Notes under the pieces: model-generated | What the model was told of the DNA's origin: nothing | Seen by the model: only the letters and a program-made list of their open reading frames with translations | Database searches by the model: none | NCBI GenBank assembly: GCA_946886405.1 | Contig: CAMPIO010000006.1 | Span: 5,849 to 69,848, forward strand | Origin: an uncultured Pseudoxanthomonas sp. | GTDB lineage: Bacteria > Pseudomonadota > Gammaproteobacteria > Xanthomonadales > Xanthomonadaceae | Reading direction: 5' to 3' | Length of the DNA stretch: 64,000 bases | Position numbers and translations under genes: made by a program | Part shown: one piece after another, positions 56,118 through 63,862 of the stretch | Layout: the number at the start of each line of letters is the position of its first letter | How positions within the stretch are numbered: position 1 is the stretch's first letter

Positions 56118-56579
56118 TCAGCGGGTCGCGACCTGCACGGCGATGGATCGCCTGCGCAGGTCGTCGGAAGAGGAGGGGGGCGGGGCGATCATCTGGGCGA
56201 GGGTGAAGCCGCGCAGCGCGTCGGACACCACGTCGTTGATCAGCCGCCAGTTGGCGCGAGCGCCGCATTTCTGGGCGATGCCGCACTGGCTTTCGCTCTG
56301 GCTGCATTCGGTCATCGCCAACGGACCTTCCATGGCCTCGACGATCTCCACCAGGCTGATGTCGGCCGCCTCGCGGCTCAGGCGGTAGCCACCGTGCACG
56401 CCGCGCAGGCCTTCCACCAGGCCCGCCTGCGCCAGCGGCTTCAATACCTTGCTGACGGTAGGTGTCTCCAGGCCGGAGTGTTCAGCCAGATCGGACGCGC
56501 TGAGCACTTCACCCGGCCGCGCGGCGAGCACGGTCAGGACCACGGTGGCGTAGTCGGTGAGCTTGGTGACACGGAGCAT
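56118..56579 (-). CDS. Rrf2/IscR-type SUF regulator
   Basis: 153 residues from the ATG at 56579. The winged helix is MLRVTKLTDYATVVLTVLAA and ASDLAEHSGLETPTVSKVLK. Three cysteines, Cys92, Cys99 and Cys105 (ECSQSESQCGIAQKC), match the spacing of the IscR [2Fe-2S] ligands. It should sense Fe-S status and control the suf operon that it heads. The palindrome at 56602 is a likely operator. Confidence 0.93.
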   Translation of the reverse strand: MLRVTKLTDYATVVLTVLAARPGEVLSASDLAEHSGLETPTVSKVLKPLAQAGLVEGLRGVHGGYRLSREAADISLVEIVEAMEGPLAMTECSQSESQCGIAQKCGARANWRLINDVVSDALRGFTLAQMIAPPPSSSDDLRRRSIAVQVATR

Positions 56580-56601
56580 CGGGGGAGGGTGATCCAGAAA
56601 A

Positions 56602-56618
56602 CGTACCGAAATTGTACG
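56602..56618 (-). promoter_or_regulatory. Palindromic operator candidate for the suf regulator
   Basis: cgtac-cgaaatt-gtacg is a 17-base inverted repeat with 5-base arms. It lies 22 bases upstream of the start codon of the Rrf2 regulator on the minus strand, where a self-regulating Rrf2 protein would bind. Type and position are suggestive; the sequence was found by eye. Confidence 0.5.
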
Positions 56619-56789
56619 CTTTTGGGCCGCTCGGCTCAAACCCCGGCGAATTTCCCCGTTCAGCGCGACAACCCGGACTGACGAATGTCACCCGCGATGG
56701 TTGACGGCTGCGACTGATGCGGACGGGTCCGGATCCGGAAGATGGGCTGCGTCCACTCCCGGACTGTCTCCGAACCAAGGATTCCCGCC

Positions 56790-56996
56790 ATGAATACGAT
56801 GCACGGCACGTCCGACTCCACTCCGTCTGCCCGCGGCTTCGACCAGCGCTTCCTGTGGCGCGTACTGCTGGCGATTGGCGGCGTGTACCTGGCAGTGAAG
56901 CTGTTCCGCGGCCTCGGTCAGGTGTTCTGGACGATCTTCGGGCTGGCAATGGGCCTGGTCTGGATGTTCAACGGTCGCCTGCTCCCGTGGGGATGA
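56790..56996 (+). CDS. Small single-pass membrane protein
   Basis: 68 residues from the ATG at 56790. The hydrophobic centre LLAIGGVYLAVKLFRGLGQV and VFWTIFGLAMGLVWMFNG form one or two membrane helices. I do not recognise the family. The preceding ~210 bases (shared with the divergent suf regulator) hold the regulator's palindrome. It is isolated, followed closely by the convergent cytochrome gene. Confidence 0.6.
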   Translation: MNTMHGTSDSTPSARGFDQRFLWRVLLAIGGVYLAVKLFRGLGQVFWTIFGLAMGLVWMFNGRLLPWG

Positions 56997-57011
56997 GGCG
57001 ATAGCGGCCGC

Positions 57012-57545
57012 TCACTTTGCGGCCGGGGCCTCTGGCGCGGCGGGCAAGACCAGGCCCAGGTAAGGCGATGGCGGCGTCTGTCCAGGCGGCAAGGCTTCCG
57101 GTGCCGGCTGGCCTGCGGCACCCAGGGCATGCACGAAGCGGTAGATCGCGCGCCGGTCGTCTTCGCTCATGGCGCGCACGGCGAAGTCCGGCATCATCGG
57201 GCGGGTGCGCAGGGTGGCGCTGTATTCCATCCACTGCGCTTCGGTCAGCTGCTGCATGCGCAGGCGCAGATTGCTGGGGTACGTGGTGCCCCAGGGACCG
57301 TGGAAGCCCATCGGCGACCCGATCAGCCAGGTGTCCCGGGCGACGTTGCCGCCGGACTCCGCATAACCCGGTGTGTGGCAGTCGTTGCAGCCGGCGATGC
57401 GGACCAGATACTCGCCCCGCGCCATCAGGGAGGCATCGCTCGACGGCGCGGGCGCACTTGGCGTGACGGCGCGGTCGGCCTGCGGCTGGCACGCGGCCAG
57501 CGCCAGCGCGAGAACGGGAAGCAGCACGGGACGCATCGGATGCAT
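57012..57545 (-). CDS. Monohaem cytochrome c lipoprotein
   Basis: 177 residues from the ATG at 57545 (a second ATG lies 3 codons on). The lipobox LALAAC gives Cys19. CNDCH at residues 53-57 is the haem-c site. A likely axial Met is in RPMMPDFAVRAM. The downstream segment DRRAIYRFVHALGAAGQPAP is the usual helix pair of class I cytochrome c. It is probably a periplasmic electron carrier. It overlaps nothing and is divergent from the SET-domain gene, about 150 bases away. Confidence 0.88.
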   Translation of the reverse strand: MHPMRPVLLPVLALALAACQPQADRAVTPSAPAPSSDASLMARGEYLVRIAGCNDCHTPGYAESGGNVARDTWLIGSPMGFHGPWGTTYPSNLRLRMQQLTEAQWMEYSATLRTRPMMPDFAVRAMSEDDRRAIYRFVHALGAAGQPAPEALPPGQTPPSPYLGLVLPAAPEAPAAK

Positions 57546-57693
57546 GGCGAAGGCTCTGCAGAGGGGACGGGGTTTCGAACGCACCGTCCAGCGGGGACCG
57601 GCCATGGAATGTGTGGCATGTCCAGGCCGTGGATTTGGGAATCCTGCGGGCTTGGGGGAGAATCGTGCCTCTACCTCCCCCTTTGGACGCCGC

Positions 57694-58167
57694 ATGCCCC
57701 GCAAGATCGAAGCCCGCCAATCCGACATCCACGGCAACGGCGTGTTCGCCATCGCCCCGATCGAGAAGGGCGAGCGCGTGGTGGAGTACAAGGGCAAGCG
57801 TCGCACCCACGACGAAGTGGATGAAGACGACACGGGCGATGCCGATTCCGGCCACACCTTCCTGTTCACGCTCAACGACGACTACGTCATCGACGCCAAC
57901 CACAAGGGCAACAAGGCGCGCTGGATCAACCACAGCTGCGACCCGAACTGCGAGGCGGTCATCGAGGAGCATGACGGCAAGAACCGCAAGAAGGACAAGG
58001 TCTTCATCGAGGCCCTCCGCGCCATCAAGCCCGGCGAGGAGCTGACCTACAACTACGGCATCACGCTCGCCGAGCCGCATACGGCCCGCCTGAAGAAGAT
58101 CTGGGCCTGCCGCTGCGGCAGCAAGAAGTGCACGGGCACCATGCTGCAGCCCAAGAAAGGCCGCTGA
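57694..58167 (+). CDS. SET-domain lysine methyltransferase with post-SET motif
   Basis: 157 residues from the ATG at 57694. SET motifs: GNGVFAIAPIEKGERVVEYK (I-SET start), ARWINHSCDPNCEAVIEEH (NHSCxPNC, 79-86), and GEELTYNYGI (catalytic Tyr region, 114-123). The post-SET zinc site is complete: Cys139-x-Cys141-x4-Cys146 (WACRCGSKKCTGTM) with Cys82 of NHSC. The domain is eukaryote-like and small, without a pre-SET or other fused domains. It is predicted to methylate lysine with SAM; the target in a bacterium is unknown. The tail ends LQPKKGR. Confidence 0.9.
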   Translation: MPRKIEARQSDIHGNGVFAIAPIEKGERVVEYKGKRRTHDEVDEDDTGDADSGHTFLFTLNDDYVIDANHKGNKARWINHSCDPNCEAVIEEHDGKNRKKDKVFIEALRAIKPGEELTYNYGITLAEPHTARLKKIWACRCGSKKCTGTMLQPKKGR

Positions 58168-58280
58168 TCCCTGTCAGGCACGGATGCCGCAGGAAGCCGG
58201 AAGGTTGAAATGACCGAAGGCAGATGTGGTCCGTGTTCCCCGCCGCTACCTTGCGCGCACCGGACCACCACCCCCCTGCC

Positions 58281-60491
58281 ATGACCCTTTTCCGTTTCGC
58301 CAGCCTGTTCGTGCTGGCCCTGCCGTGCAGCCTCGCTGAGGCCATCGAGATCGACGGCCGCATCGATCCCGTCGAATGGCAGGATGCCCGCCACGTCACC
58401 GAATTCCGCAAGACCCAGCCGCTGACCGGCGACCCCGGCTCGCTCCCTACGGAGGCGTGGATCCTGGCCACGCCCGATGGGCTGGCCATTGCGTTCCGCG
58501 CCACGCATCCGGCAAGCGTGCCGCGCACGCAGCAGAAGGTGCAGCGCGATTTCGACGAGCAGGTCGACCGCGTCAATGCGTTCATCGACTTCGATGGCGA
58601 TGGTCGCACCGGGTACGCGTTCACCGTCAGCTCGACCGGCGGCATCGCCGACGAGGTCATCACCAACGAGAACCAGTTCAGCGATGACTGGGACGGTCAG
58701 TGGCGGCATGCGGTGGCCGAGGACGAACAGGGTTGGTCGGTCGAGCTGCTGATCCCCTGGCACACCGCGCCTATGCGCGATGGCAAGGACGGCCAGCGCA
58801 CGCTGAAGGTATTCCTGGCGCGTGTGATCGGCGCCACGGGCGAACGGATGGCGTGGCCTGCCGCCAGCTTCGAACGCCCGCGCTTCCTGTCCGATTTTGC
58901 GCCGGTCACCGTGACGCGCTACGACCAGTCGCTGCTGGCCATCACGCCTTACGTATCCGGCTTGTACGACAACGTCGGCAACCATCGCGACGCCAACGCG
59001 GGCGCGGACCTGTTCTGGAAGCCGAACGGTCGCTTCCAGCTGACGGCGACGGTGAATCCTGACTTCGGCCAAGTCGAAGCGGACGACCTGGTGGTCAATT
59101 TCAGCGCCACCGAGACCTTCATCAGCGACAAGCGGCCATTCTTCACCGAGAACCAGGGCATCTTCGACCTGACCACGCCATCGGACGACAGCCAGCAGCT
59201 GTACACACGCCGCGTGGGCAGTACCGGCGACATCACTGCGGCGGTGAAATTGAACGGCAGCCTGGGCAAGGTGAATTACGGTCTGTTCTCGGCGGACGAG
59301 GACGGAGAGACGGGGCGCAGCTTCCACGCGCTGCGCGTGACGCGCGAATTCGAACAGCAGAATCTCGGCGCGATGCTGTCCCGCGTCGACGATCCCTGGA
59401 ACGACCGCGAGGCCACGGTGCTGGGCGTGGACCACAACTGGCGGCCGAGCGCGCGCTGGAACGTGCGTACCCGCCTGCTGGGCAGTCGCATCGACCAGGC
59501 CGACGACGAAATCGACGACATCGGCGCTACGGTGTGGGCCGATTACGAAATGGACCATGGCTGGCGCCAGCAGTGGATCGCCATGCATTTCGGCAACGAC
59601 CTGCAGCTCAACGATTTCGGCTATCTGTCGCGCAACAGCACCAACTACCTGCACTGGGAGGTGCGCAAGCGCTTCACCGGCCTGCAGGACACATCGCGCT
59701 ATGCGTCGAAAGACTGGCGCTGGCGGGTCAGCAGCAGCCACAACAACCATGGCGACAAGCTCAACGACCAGTTCCGAATGAGTCGCGATGGCCAACTGCG
59801 CAATGGTGGCTACGAGTATGCGCAGATCAACGTCAACAGCGCAGGGCTGAACGACACGCTGCTACGCGGCAACGGCGTGGTCCGCATGCCGGCGAACTTC
59901 AATACCTATTTCGAGTTCGAGCGGCCTCGCAAGGGCGACTGGGCGCATGAGACCGAACTGGAGCTGCTTACGGGCGGTCTGGCGGGCAACCGCAAGCTGG
60001 GGGCCGGTGCCGGTTACACCGCCACGTACTTCGTCAACGACGCTTTCAGCGTATATGGTGGGTTCTACGCCATCCATACGCCGGACTGGCTGGTCTGGCA
60101 GCGGGAAGACCTGGTCGGTGGCTTCACACGACGGCAGGCCGATCTGAACGCCGGCCTGGACTGGGTGGTCGATGACCGCCACGAACTGCGGGTGAAGATG
60201 CAGGTCATCGCATTGGACGCACGCGCGAATGCCGCCTGGCGCTTCGATCCGCGCGGCCATGCAGTGGCGGCCAGCGACACGGTGGACGACTTCAGCGTGC
60301 GCAATCTGGGCTTCCAGGTGCGCTACCGCTACGAACTGGCGCCTTTGTCCTATCTGTACGTGGTCTACGCGCGGGGGGGTTACGACCGGCAGGTGGGCAC
60401 GGATGGTGTGGACGATCTGCTGCAGGACAGCCTTCGCCTGCGCGACGACGAACAGCTGGTGGTGAAGCTGAGCTACCGTTTCGAGATCTGA
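58281..60491 (+). CDS. CBM9-like/DUF5916 outer-membrane protein
   Basis: 736 residues from the ATG at 58281, with a signal peptide (LFRFASLFVLALPCSLAEA). Residues ~22-190 resemble a family 9 carbohydrate-binding module (IDGRIDPVEWQDARHVTEF, FIDFDGDGRTGYAFTVSSTG). The remainder is DUF5916: VEADDLVVNFSATETFISDK, RPFFTENQGIF, then a beta-strand-rich part ending FEI, typical of an outer-membrane barrel. The substrate is unknown; members often accompany polysaccharide or peptide uptake. It stands alone. Confidence 0.88.
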   Translation: MTLFRFASLFVLALPCSLAEAIEIDGRIDPVEWQDARHVTEFRKTQPLTGDPGSLPTEAWILATPDGLAIAFRATHPASVPRTQQKVQRDFDEQVDRVNAFIDFDGDGRTGYAFTVSSTGGIADEVITNENQFSDDWDGQWRHAVAEDEQGWSVELLIPWHTAPMRDGKDGQRTLKVFLARVIGATGERMAWPAASFERPRFLSDFAPVTVTRYDQSLLAITPYVSGLYDNVGNHRDANAGADLFWKPNGRFQLTATVNPDFGQVEADDLVVNFSATETFISDKRPFFTENQGIFDLTTPSDDSQQLYTRRVGSTGDITAAVKLNGSLGKVNYGLFSADEDGETGRSFHALRVTREFEQQNLGAMLSRVDDPWNDREATVLGVDHNWRPSARWNVRTRLLGSRIDQADDEIDDIGATVWADYEMDHGWRQQWIAMHFGNDLQLNDFGYLSRNSTNYLHWEVRKRFTGLQDTSRYASKDWRWRVSSSHNNHGDKLNDQFRMSRDGQLRNGGYEYAQINVNSAGLNDTLLRGNGVVRMPANFNTYFEFERPRKGDWAHETELELLTGGLAGNRKLGAGAGYTATYFVNDAFSVYGGFYAIHTPDWLVWQREDLVGGFTRRQADLNAGLDWVVDDRHELRVKMQVIALDARANAAWRFDPRGHAVAASDTVDDFSVRNLGFQVRYRYELAPLSYLYVVYARGGYDRQVGTDGVDDLLQDSLRLRDDEQLVVKLSYRFEI

Positions 60492-60537
60492 GTGCGTCGC
60501 CGCCAACCGGCGGCGCGCAAGACATCGGCGAGATGGC

Positions 60538-61125
60538 TCAAGGGCTGGCGAGCGGCGCCAGCTTCAGTTCCACATGACCGTCGCTGATCCGCAGCGAGTC
60601 GGCATCCAGCCGGCCCTGTGCCTGTGCCAGGTCTTCGTCGGTCAGGGTGTACAGCGGGCGCGTGCGTGCGTACTCGCCGATCAGCTGCTGCAACGCTTCG
60701 CGAGAACCACCGGGAAGGCCGCGGCCGGCGGCACCGGTGCCGATATGTTCGATGCGCGGATCCACCAGGTGCAGGCCACGCGTACCAGGGTCGTACCGCA
60801 GGCCGCTGCTGACGACCACATTGCCGTTCTCCAGGCGGTCGCCACTGGCCAGTGCGACGTCGTAGTCCATCTGCAGTTGCAGGCGCTCGCCCGGCGCGGG
60901 AATGCGCACCTGCGGATCGGTCAGAGTCAGCGAAGCGAAACCTTCCAGCAGCGCGTGCTCCACCGGGAAACCACTGCGGGCGGCAGTCTGCAGCTGCGAG
61001 GCGTTGAAGCGGAGCACGTTGTCGCTGGCCGCGCTGAGGGGGAGCAAGTTGCCTCGTTCCGCCATCGCAACGGGCGGCAACAACAACGTGGCGAGCAGGG
61101 CGACGCGGGCGATCAGGATCTTCAT
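60538..61125 (-). CDS. DUF1439 exported protein
   Basis: 195 residues with a signal peptide (KILIARVALLATLLLPPVAMA). The DUF1439 pattern appears: FNASQLQTAARSGFPVEHAL, LTLTDPQVRIPAPGERLQLQ, and SGLRYDPGTRGLHLVDPRIE. It is a tandem paralogue of the lipoprotein 9 bases upstream. DUF1439 proteins are thought to be periplasmic or outer-membrane lipid-binding (YceB-like). It is convergent with the DUF5916 gene. Confidence 0.87.
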   Translation of the reverse strand: MKILIARVALLATLLLPPVAMAERGNLLPLSAASDNVLRFNASQLQTAARSGFPVEHALLEGFASLTLTDPQVRIPAPGERLQLQMDYDVALASGDRLENGNVVVSSGLRYDPGTRGLHLVDPRIEHIGTGAAGRGLPGGSREALQQLIGEYARTRPLYTLTDEDLAQAQGRLDADSLRISDGHVELKLAPLASP

Positions 61126-61134
61126 CGGGCTATC

Positions 61135-61704
61135 TCACTGCAGGTGGATGACGACACGGCCATCCTCGATCAGGGTGCTGCCGATGCGCTTGCTGGCAGG
61201 CAGGCGCTGCAGGATGTCGTTGTCGATCCGGTACACCGGCTCACTGCGCGCGTACTCGGCCAGCACGGTGTTCACCAGTTGTCGCGTGCCGCCGGACATC
61301 AGCGAGCCGGACCCCGGCACATCGACCGAGAGGATTTCGGGATTGTCCAGATGCAGTCCGCGCGTCGCGGGGTCGTAGCGCAGGCGACTGGCCAGCGCGA
61401 AGTGGCCACGGCTCACGTCGCGCGCGCCCAGTGCGCTGACGCCGATGTCGAAATCCAGGCGCAGGCGGTCGTCGCCTGACGGAATGCTCAGCCGGGGATT
61501 GGTCAGCGTGGCCGAGACCAGCCCGCCCAGCTTGTCGAACTCGCGCGGGAAGCTCTGGTTGAGGTAGCGCTGCAACTGCGGCTGGGTGAAGTTGATCTGG
61601 TTGCCGAACAGGCCAGTGACCGTATTGAGGGTTTCGCAGCCCGAGAGGGCGAGCGTGGCGGTGGCGGCGAAGGCAGCGACCAGGAAGCGGCGGCGGGTGC
61701 GCAT
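61135..61704 (-). CDS. DUF1439 lipoprotein (YceB-like)
   Basis: 189 residues from the ATG at 61704. RRRFLVAAFAATATLALSGC ends in the lipobox LSGC (Cys23), so it is a lipoprotein; the frame continues far upstream without sense. Conserved blocks: INFTQPQLQRYLNQSFPREF, SATLTNPRLSIPSGDDRLRL, and RYDPATRGLHLDNPEILSVD. It forms an operon with the exported DUF1439 protein. Confidence 0.88.
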   Translation of the reverse strand: MRTRRRFLVAAFAATATLALSGCETLNTVTGLFGNQINFTQPQLQRYLNQSFPREFDKLGGLVSATLTNPRLSIPSGDDRLRLDFDIGVSALGARDVSRGHFALASRLRYDPATRGLHLDNPEILSVDVPGSGSLMSGGTRQLVNTVLAEYARSEPVYRIDNDILQRLPASKRIGSTLIEDGRVVIHLQ

Positions 61705-61757
61705 GGAAAGCTCCGTGACGGGTCGCCGCACCTTAGCCGGCCCCGCCTGTCCGAAGG

Positions 61758-62057
61758 CTAACCGGCGAGCGCAGGATCTTCCCGGAATCGCTGCTTGCGC
61801 TCGGCGGTGTAATGCCACCATGGCACCGGGCCGCTGCCTTCCATGAAGCGCACCGCCGCGATGAAGCAGTCGCACAGGCAGGGGTCGTGGCGCTGGCCTG
61901 TGGCCTGGTTCACGCGCCGGTAAAGCGCATAAGGGTCTTGGCCCGCAAGATCCCAGGGCCGGACGATGCTGATGCCCCGCAGGTCGCCGGCGATGGACGG
62001 GCCGATGTTGGGGATGTGCTCGAGTACGCGGGCGTCGTCGGCGCGGAGAGCTTTCAT
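61758..62057 (-). CDS. Cdd1-type helix-hairpin-helix protein
   Basis: 99 residues: a HhH motif at the start (RVLEHIPNIGPSIAGDLRGI) followed by LAGQDPYALYRRVNQATGQR, HDPCLCDCFIAAVRFMEG and PWWHYTAERKQRFREDPALA. This is the Cdd1/pathogenicity-locus family, some members of which are annotated as mitomycin-resistance-like. It probably binds DNA. Three cysteines cluster in DPCLCDC. Confidence 0.85.
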   Translation of the reverse strand: MKALRADDARVLEHIPNIGPSIAGDLRGISIVRPWDLAGQDPYALYRRVNQATGQRHDPCLCDCFIAAVRFMEGSGPVPWWHYTAERKQRFREDPALAG

Positions 62058-62087
62058 CCTGCAGGGCGCGATGGCGCGTTGCCGACG

Positions 62088-62399
62088 TCAGCCGGCGTCG
62101 CGGCTGCGCGCTTTCAGCGCGGCGATGAAGGTGCCCATGTGCGGGCGCAGCGGCGCGAACAGGTCGTCGGCGTCCTTGCGGTGGTCGAGCATCAACCCGC
62201 TGATCAGCTTGGTGCCGACGACCAGCGCCGCGCGCTCGTCGCCGGTGAGGCCGCGCTGGCGCTGGACGTTCTCGAGGATGCGCATCCAGTCGTCGTGGCA
62301 GCTGTGTTCGAATTCGATGGTGCAACGGCCAGGGGACGGTTGGCCATCGCCTTCGATCGGCGTGACGGTGATGCGATAGCGGTGGGAATCGTTGGGCAT
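62088..62399 (-). CDS. DUF3861-like protein
   Basis: 103 residues from the ATG at 62399 (MPNDSHRYRITVTPIEGDGQ). Family pattern: HRYRITVTP at the start, HDDWMRILENVQRQRGLTGD in the middle, and ALVVGTKLISGLMLDHRKD then FAPLRPHMGTFIAALK. The family is small, cytosolic and uncharacterised. It follows the M23 peptidase gene by about 100 bases on the same strand. Confidence 0.8.
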   Translation of the reverse strand: MPNDSHRYRITVTPIEGDGQPSPGRCTIEFEHSCHDDWMRILENVQRQRGLTGDERAALVVGTKLISGLMLDHRKDADDLFAPLRPHMGTFIAALKARSRDAG

Positions 62400-62505
62400 G
62401 GCAGCAGGGACAGGCGCGGCGGGTACAAGGGAAAGATAGGCCCGCACCCTGCGGGGAACGAGCGCTGTCGCCGCGATGGACTGTTCCGCGCGGAGGCGTG
62501 GCGGT

Positions 62506-63078
62506 TCAGTCGGCGGTCGTCGTGGCCGCGCCTGCCTTGAACAGCGGCAACGGATCGTAGGCGCCGTCCGCACCATAGACGCCGTAGTGAAGGTGCGGGG
62601 GCGTGCCCCGCGCGTTACCTGTCGTGCCGACGAAGCCGAGGACGTCGCCCGGCTGCACCACCTGCCCGTCGGACAGGTCCATGGCCCAGTCGTCGAGGTG
62701 GGCGTAGTAGTGACGTTCACGCCCGGGGCCGAGCACCCACACCTGTTTCCCGCCCAGCCCGCCATCACGGATCGATACGACGATGCCGCGCGTCGCACTG
62801 ACGATGGGCGTGCCGCGTCTGGCGAAGATGTCCACGCCCTGGTGGGTGCGGTCGCTGCCGCGGGGTGCTCCGAACGTGTCGGCGATCTGCCGTGCCCGCA
62901 CTCCCTGCACGGGAACGGGCAATGCGGTGGCTGCGGGTGCCCACGAGATGTCCCACAGCATGCGTGCGGACGCCATGAAGGGCTGGCCCCACGCCCATGC
63001 GAGCAGCATGGCCAGCACCGCCAGCCACAGCATGGTCCATGCGAAGCGCCGCAGTCGGCGTGCAGCCGGTCGCGCCAT
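62506..63078 (-). CDS. M23-family (LytM-type) metallopeptidase, membrane-anchored
   Basis: 190 residues with one N-terminal membrane helix (FAWTMLWLAVLAMLLAWAWG). The Zn site appears as HQGVDIFARRGTPIVSA (HxxxD) and PPHLHYGVYG (HLHYG), so both Zn-binding histidines and the catalytic HxH are present. The pattern RIVVSIRDGGLGGKQVWVLG-like links them. It is predicted to cleave peptidoglycan cross-bridges or act as a divisome-type LytM regulator. It is 5 bases from the DUF533 gene. Confidence 0.92.
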   Translation of the reverse strand: MARPAARRLRRFAWTMLWLAVLAMLLAWAWGQPFMASARMLWDISWAPAATALPVPVQGVRARQIADTFGAPRGSDRTHQGVDIFARRGTPIVSATRGIVVSIRDGGLGGKQVWVLGPGRERHYYAHLDDWAMDLSDGQVVQPGDVLGFVGTTGNARGTPPHLHYGVYGADGAYDPLPLFKAGAATTTAD

Positions 63079-63083
63079 GCGGA

Positions 63084-63725
63084 TCAGGCTTGCGGAGACG
63101 GCTGCATCTGCGCCAGCTGGCGTTCCAACTGCGCTTTCAGCGACGGATCCAGCTTCAGTTGCCTGGCCAGCTCATCCAGGTAGGCGCGTTCCATGAAGCT
63201 CTGGTCGTCGGCCACCATCAGGCTGGCGAGGTACATCTCGGATGCGATTTCAGGCGTGCTGCCGGCGCGCGCGACCTCCGCCGGATCGAGCGGCTTCTCC
63301 AGCTCGGCATGCAGCCACTGCTGCAGCTCGCCATCGGTCCCGACGCGGGCGAATTCGCCTTCGATCACCTCGCGCTCGCGCGCATCGATGTGGCCGTCGG
63401 CCTTCGCTGCTGCGACCAGCGCGGTGAGGATGGCCTGGCTGTGCAGCTCCACCTGTGGCGGGGGCAGGCGATCCACGGTCTGCGGTGCCGCGCCGGCGGC
63501 GAATCCGCCCTGCTGTTGCTTGTAGTCACCGTACGCGCGGTAGGCCATCACGCCGATCGCGGCCAGGCCACCGTACGTGGCGAGCTTGCGGGTGGTCTTG
63601 TTCTTGCCCAGCAGCAGGCCCAGTGCGCCACCGCTGATCGCGCCCTTGCCGAAGTCGGCGTTGATTACGCTGCCGCTGCCGCTGGAGGATTTCAGCAGAT
63701 GGTCGAGGAAGCCCTGGATCTTCAT
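63084..63725 (-). CDS. DUF533 (YebE/TerB-like) inner-membrane protein
   Basis: 213 residues from the ATG at 63725. A Gly-rich membrane-seeking segment (ADFGKGAISGGALGLLLG and KLATYGGLAAIGVMAYRAYG) precedes a helical TerB-like domain: ILTALVAAAKADGHIDARER with the acidic calcium-type loop DGHID, ELEKPLDPAEVARAG and MYLASLMVADDQSFMERAYL. The N-terminal MKIQGFLDHLLKS is typical. The YebE family is sometimes tied to stress; its role is unknown. The final stretch is QMQPSPQA. Confidence 0.9.
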   Translation of the reverse strand: MKIQGFLDHLLKSSSGSGSVINADFGKGAISGGALGLLLGKNKTTRKLATYGGLAAIGVMAYRAYGDYKQQQGGFAAGAAPQTVDRLPPPQVELHSQAILTALVAAAKADGHIDAREREVIEGEFARVGTDGELQQWLHAELEKPLDPAEVARAGSTPEIASEMYLASLMVADDQSFMERAYLDELARQLKLDPSLKAQLERQLAQMQPSPQA

Positions 63726-63807
63726 GCGCCACGCACCTTGTCGTGAGGGAGATGAAGGATGACGTGCGGGCGATGCCGGTCGTTCGCAAGGGTGACCCAT
63801 GGCACGC

Positions 63808-63837
63808 AAAAAAAACGGGACGGCATGGCCGTCCCGT
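63808..63837 (-). terminator. Intrinsic terminator of the HU-like gene
   Basis: acgggacggc-atg-gccgtcccgt is a 10-bp stem with a run of seven A upstream on the plus strand. That is seven T downstream of the stem on the minus strand. It lies 25 bases after the stop codon of the HU-like gene. This is a strong factor-independent terminator. Confidence 0.9.
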
Positions 63838-63862
63838 TCGTGTCACGCGAGGTGCGCAGCGA

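Noticed and set aside
60498..60515. Small hairpin cgccgcc-aacc-ggcggcg between convergent genes
   Set aside because: The stem is only 7 bp and there is no T-run on either strand, so I did not list it as a terminator.
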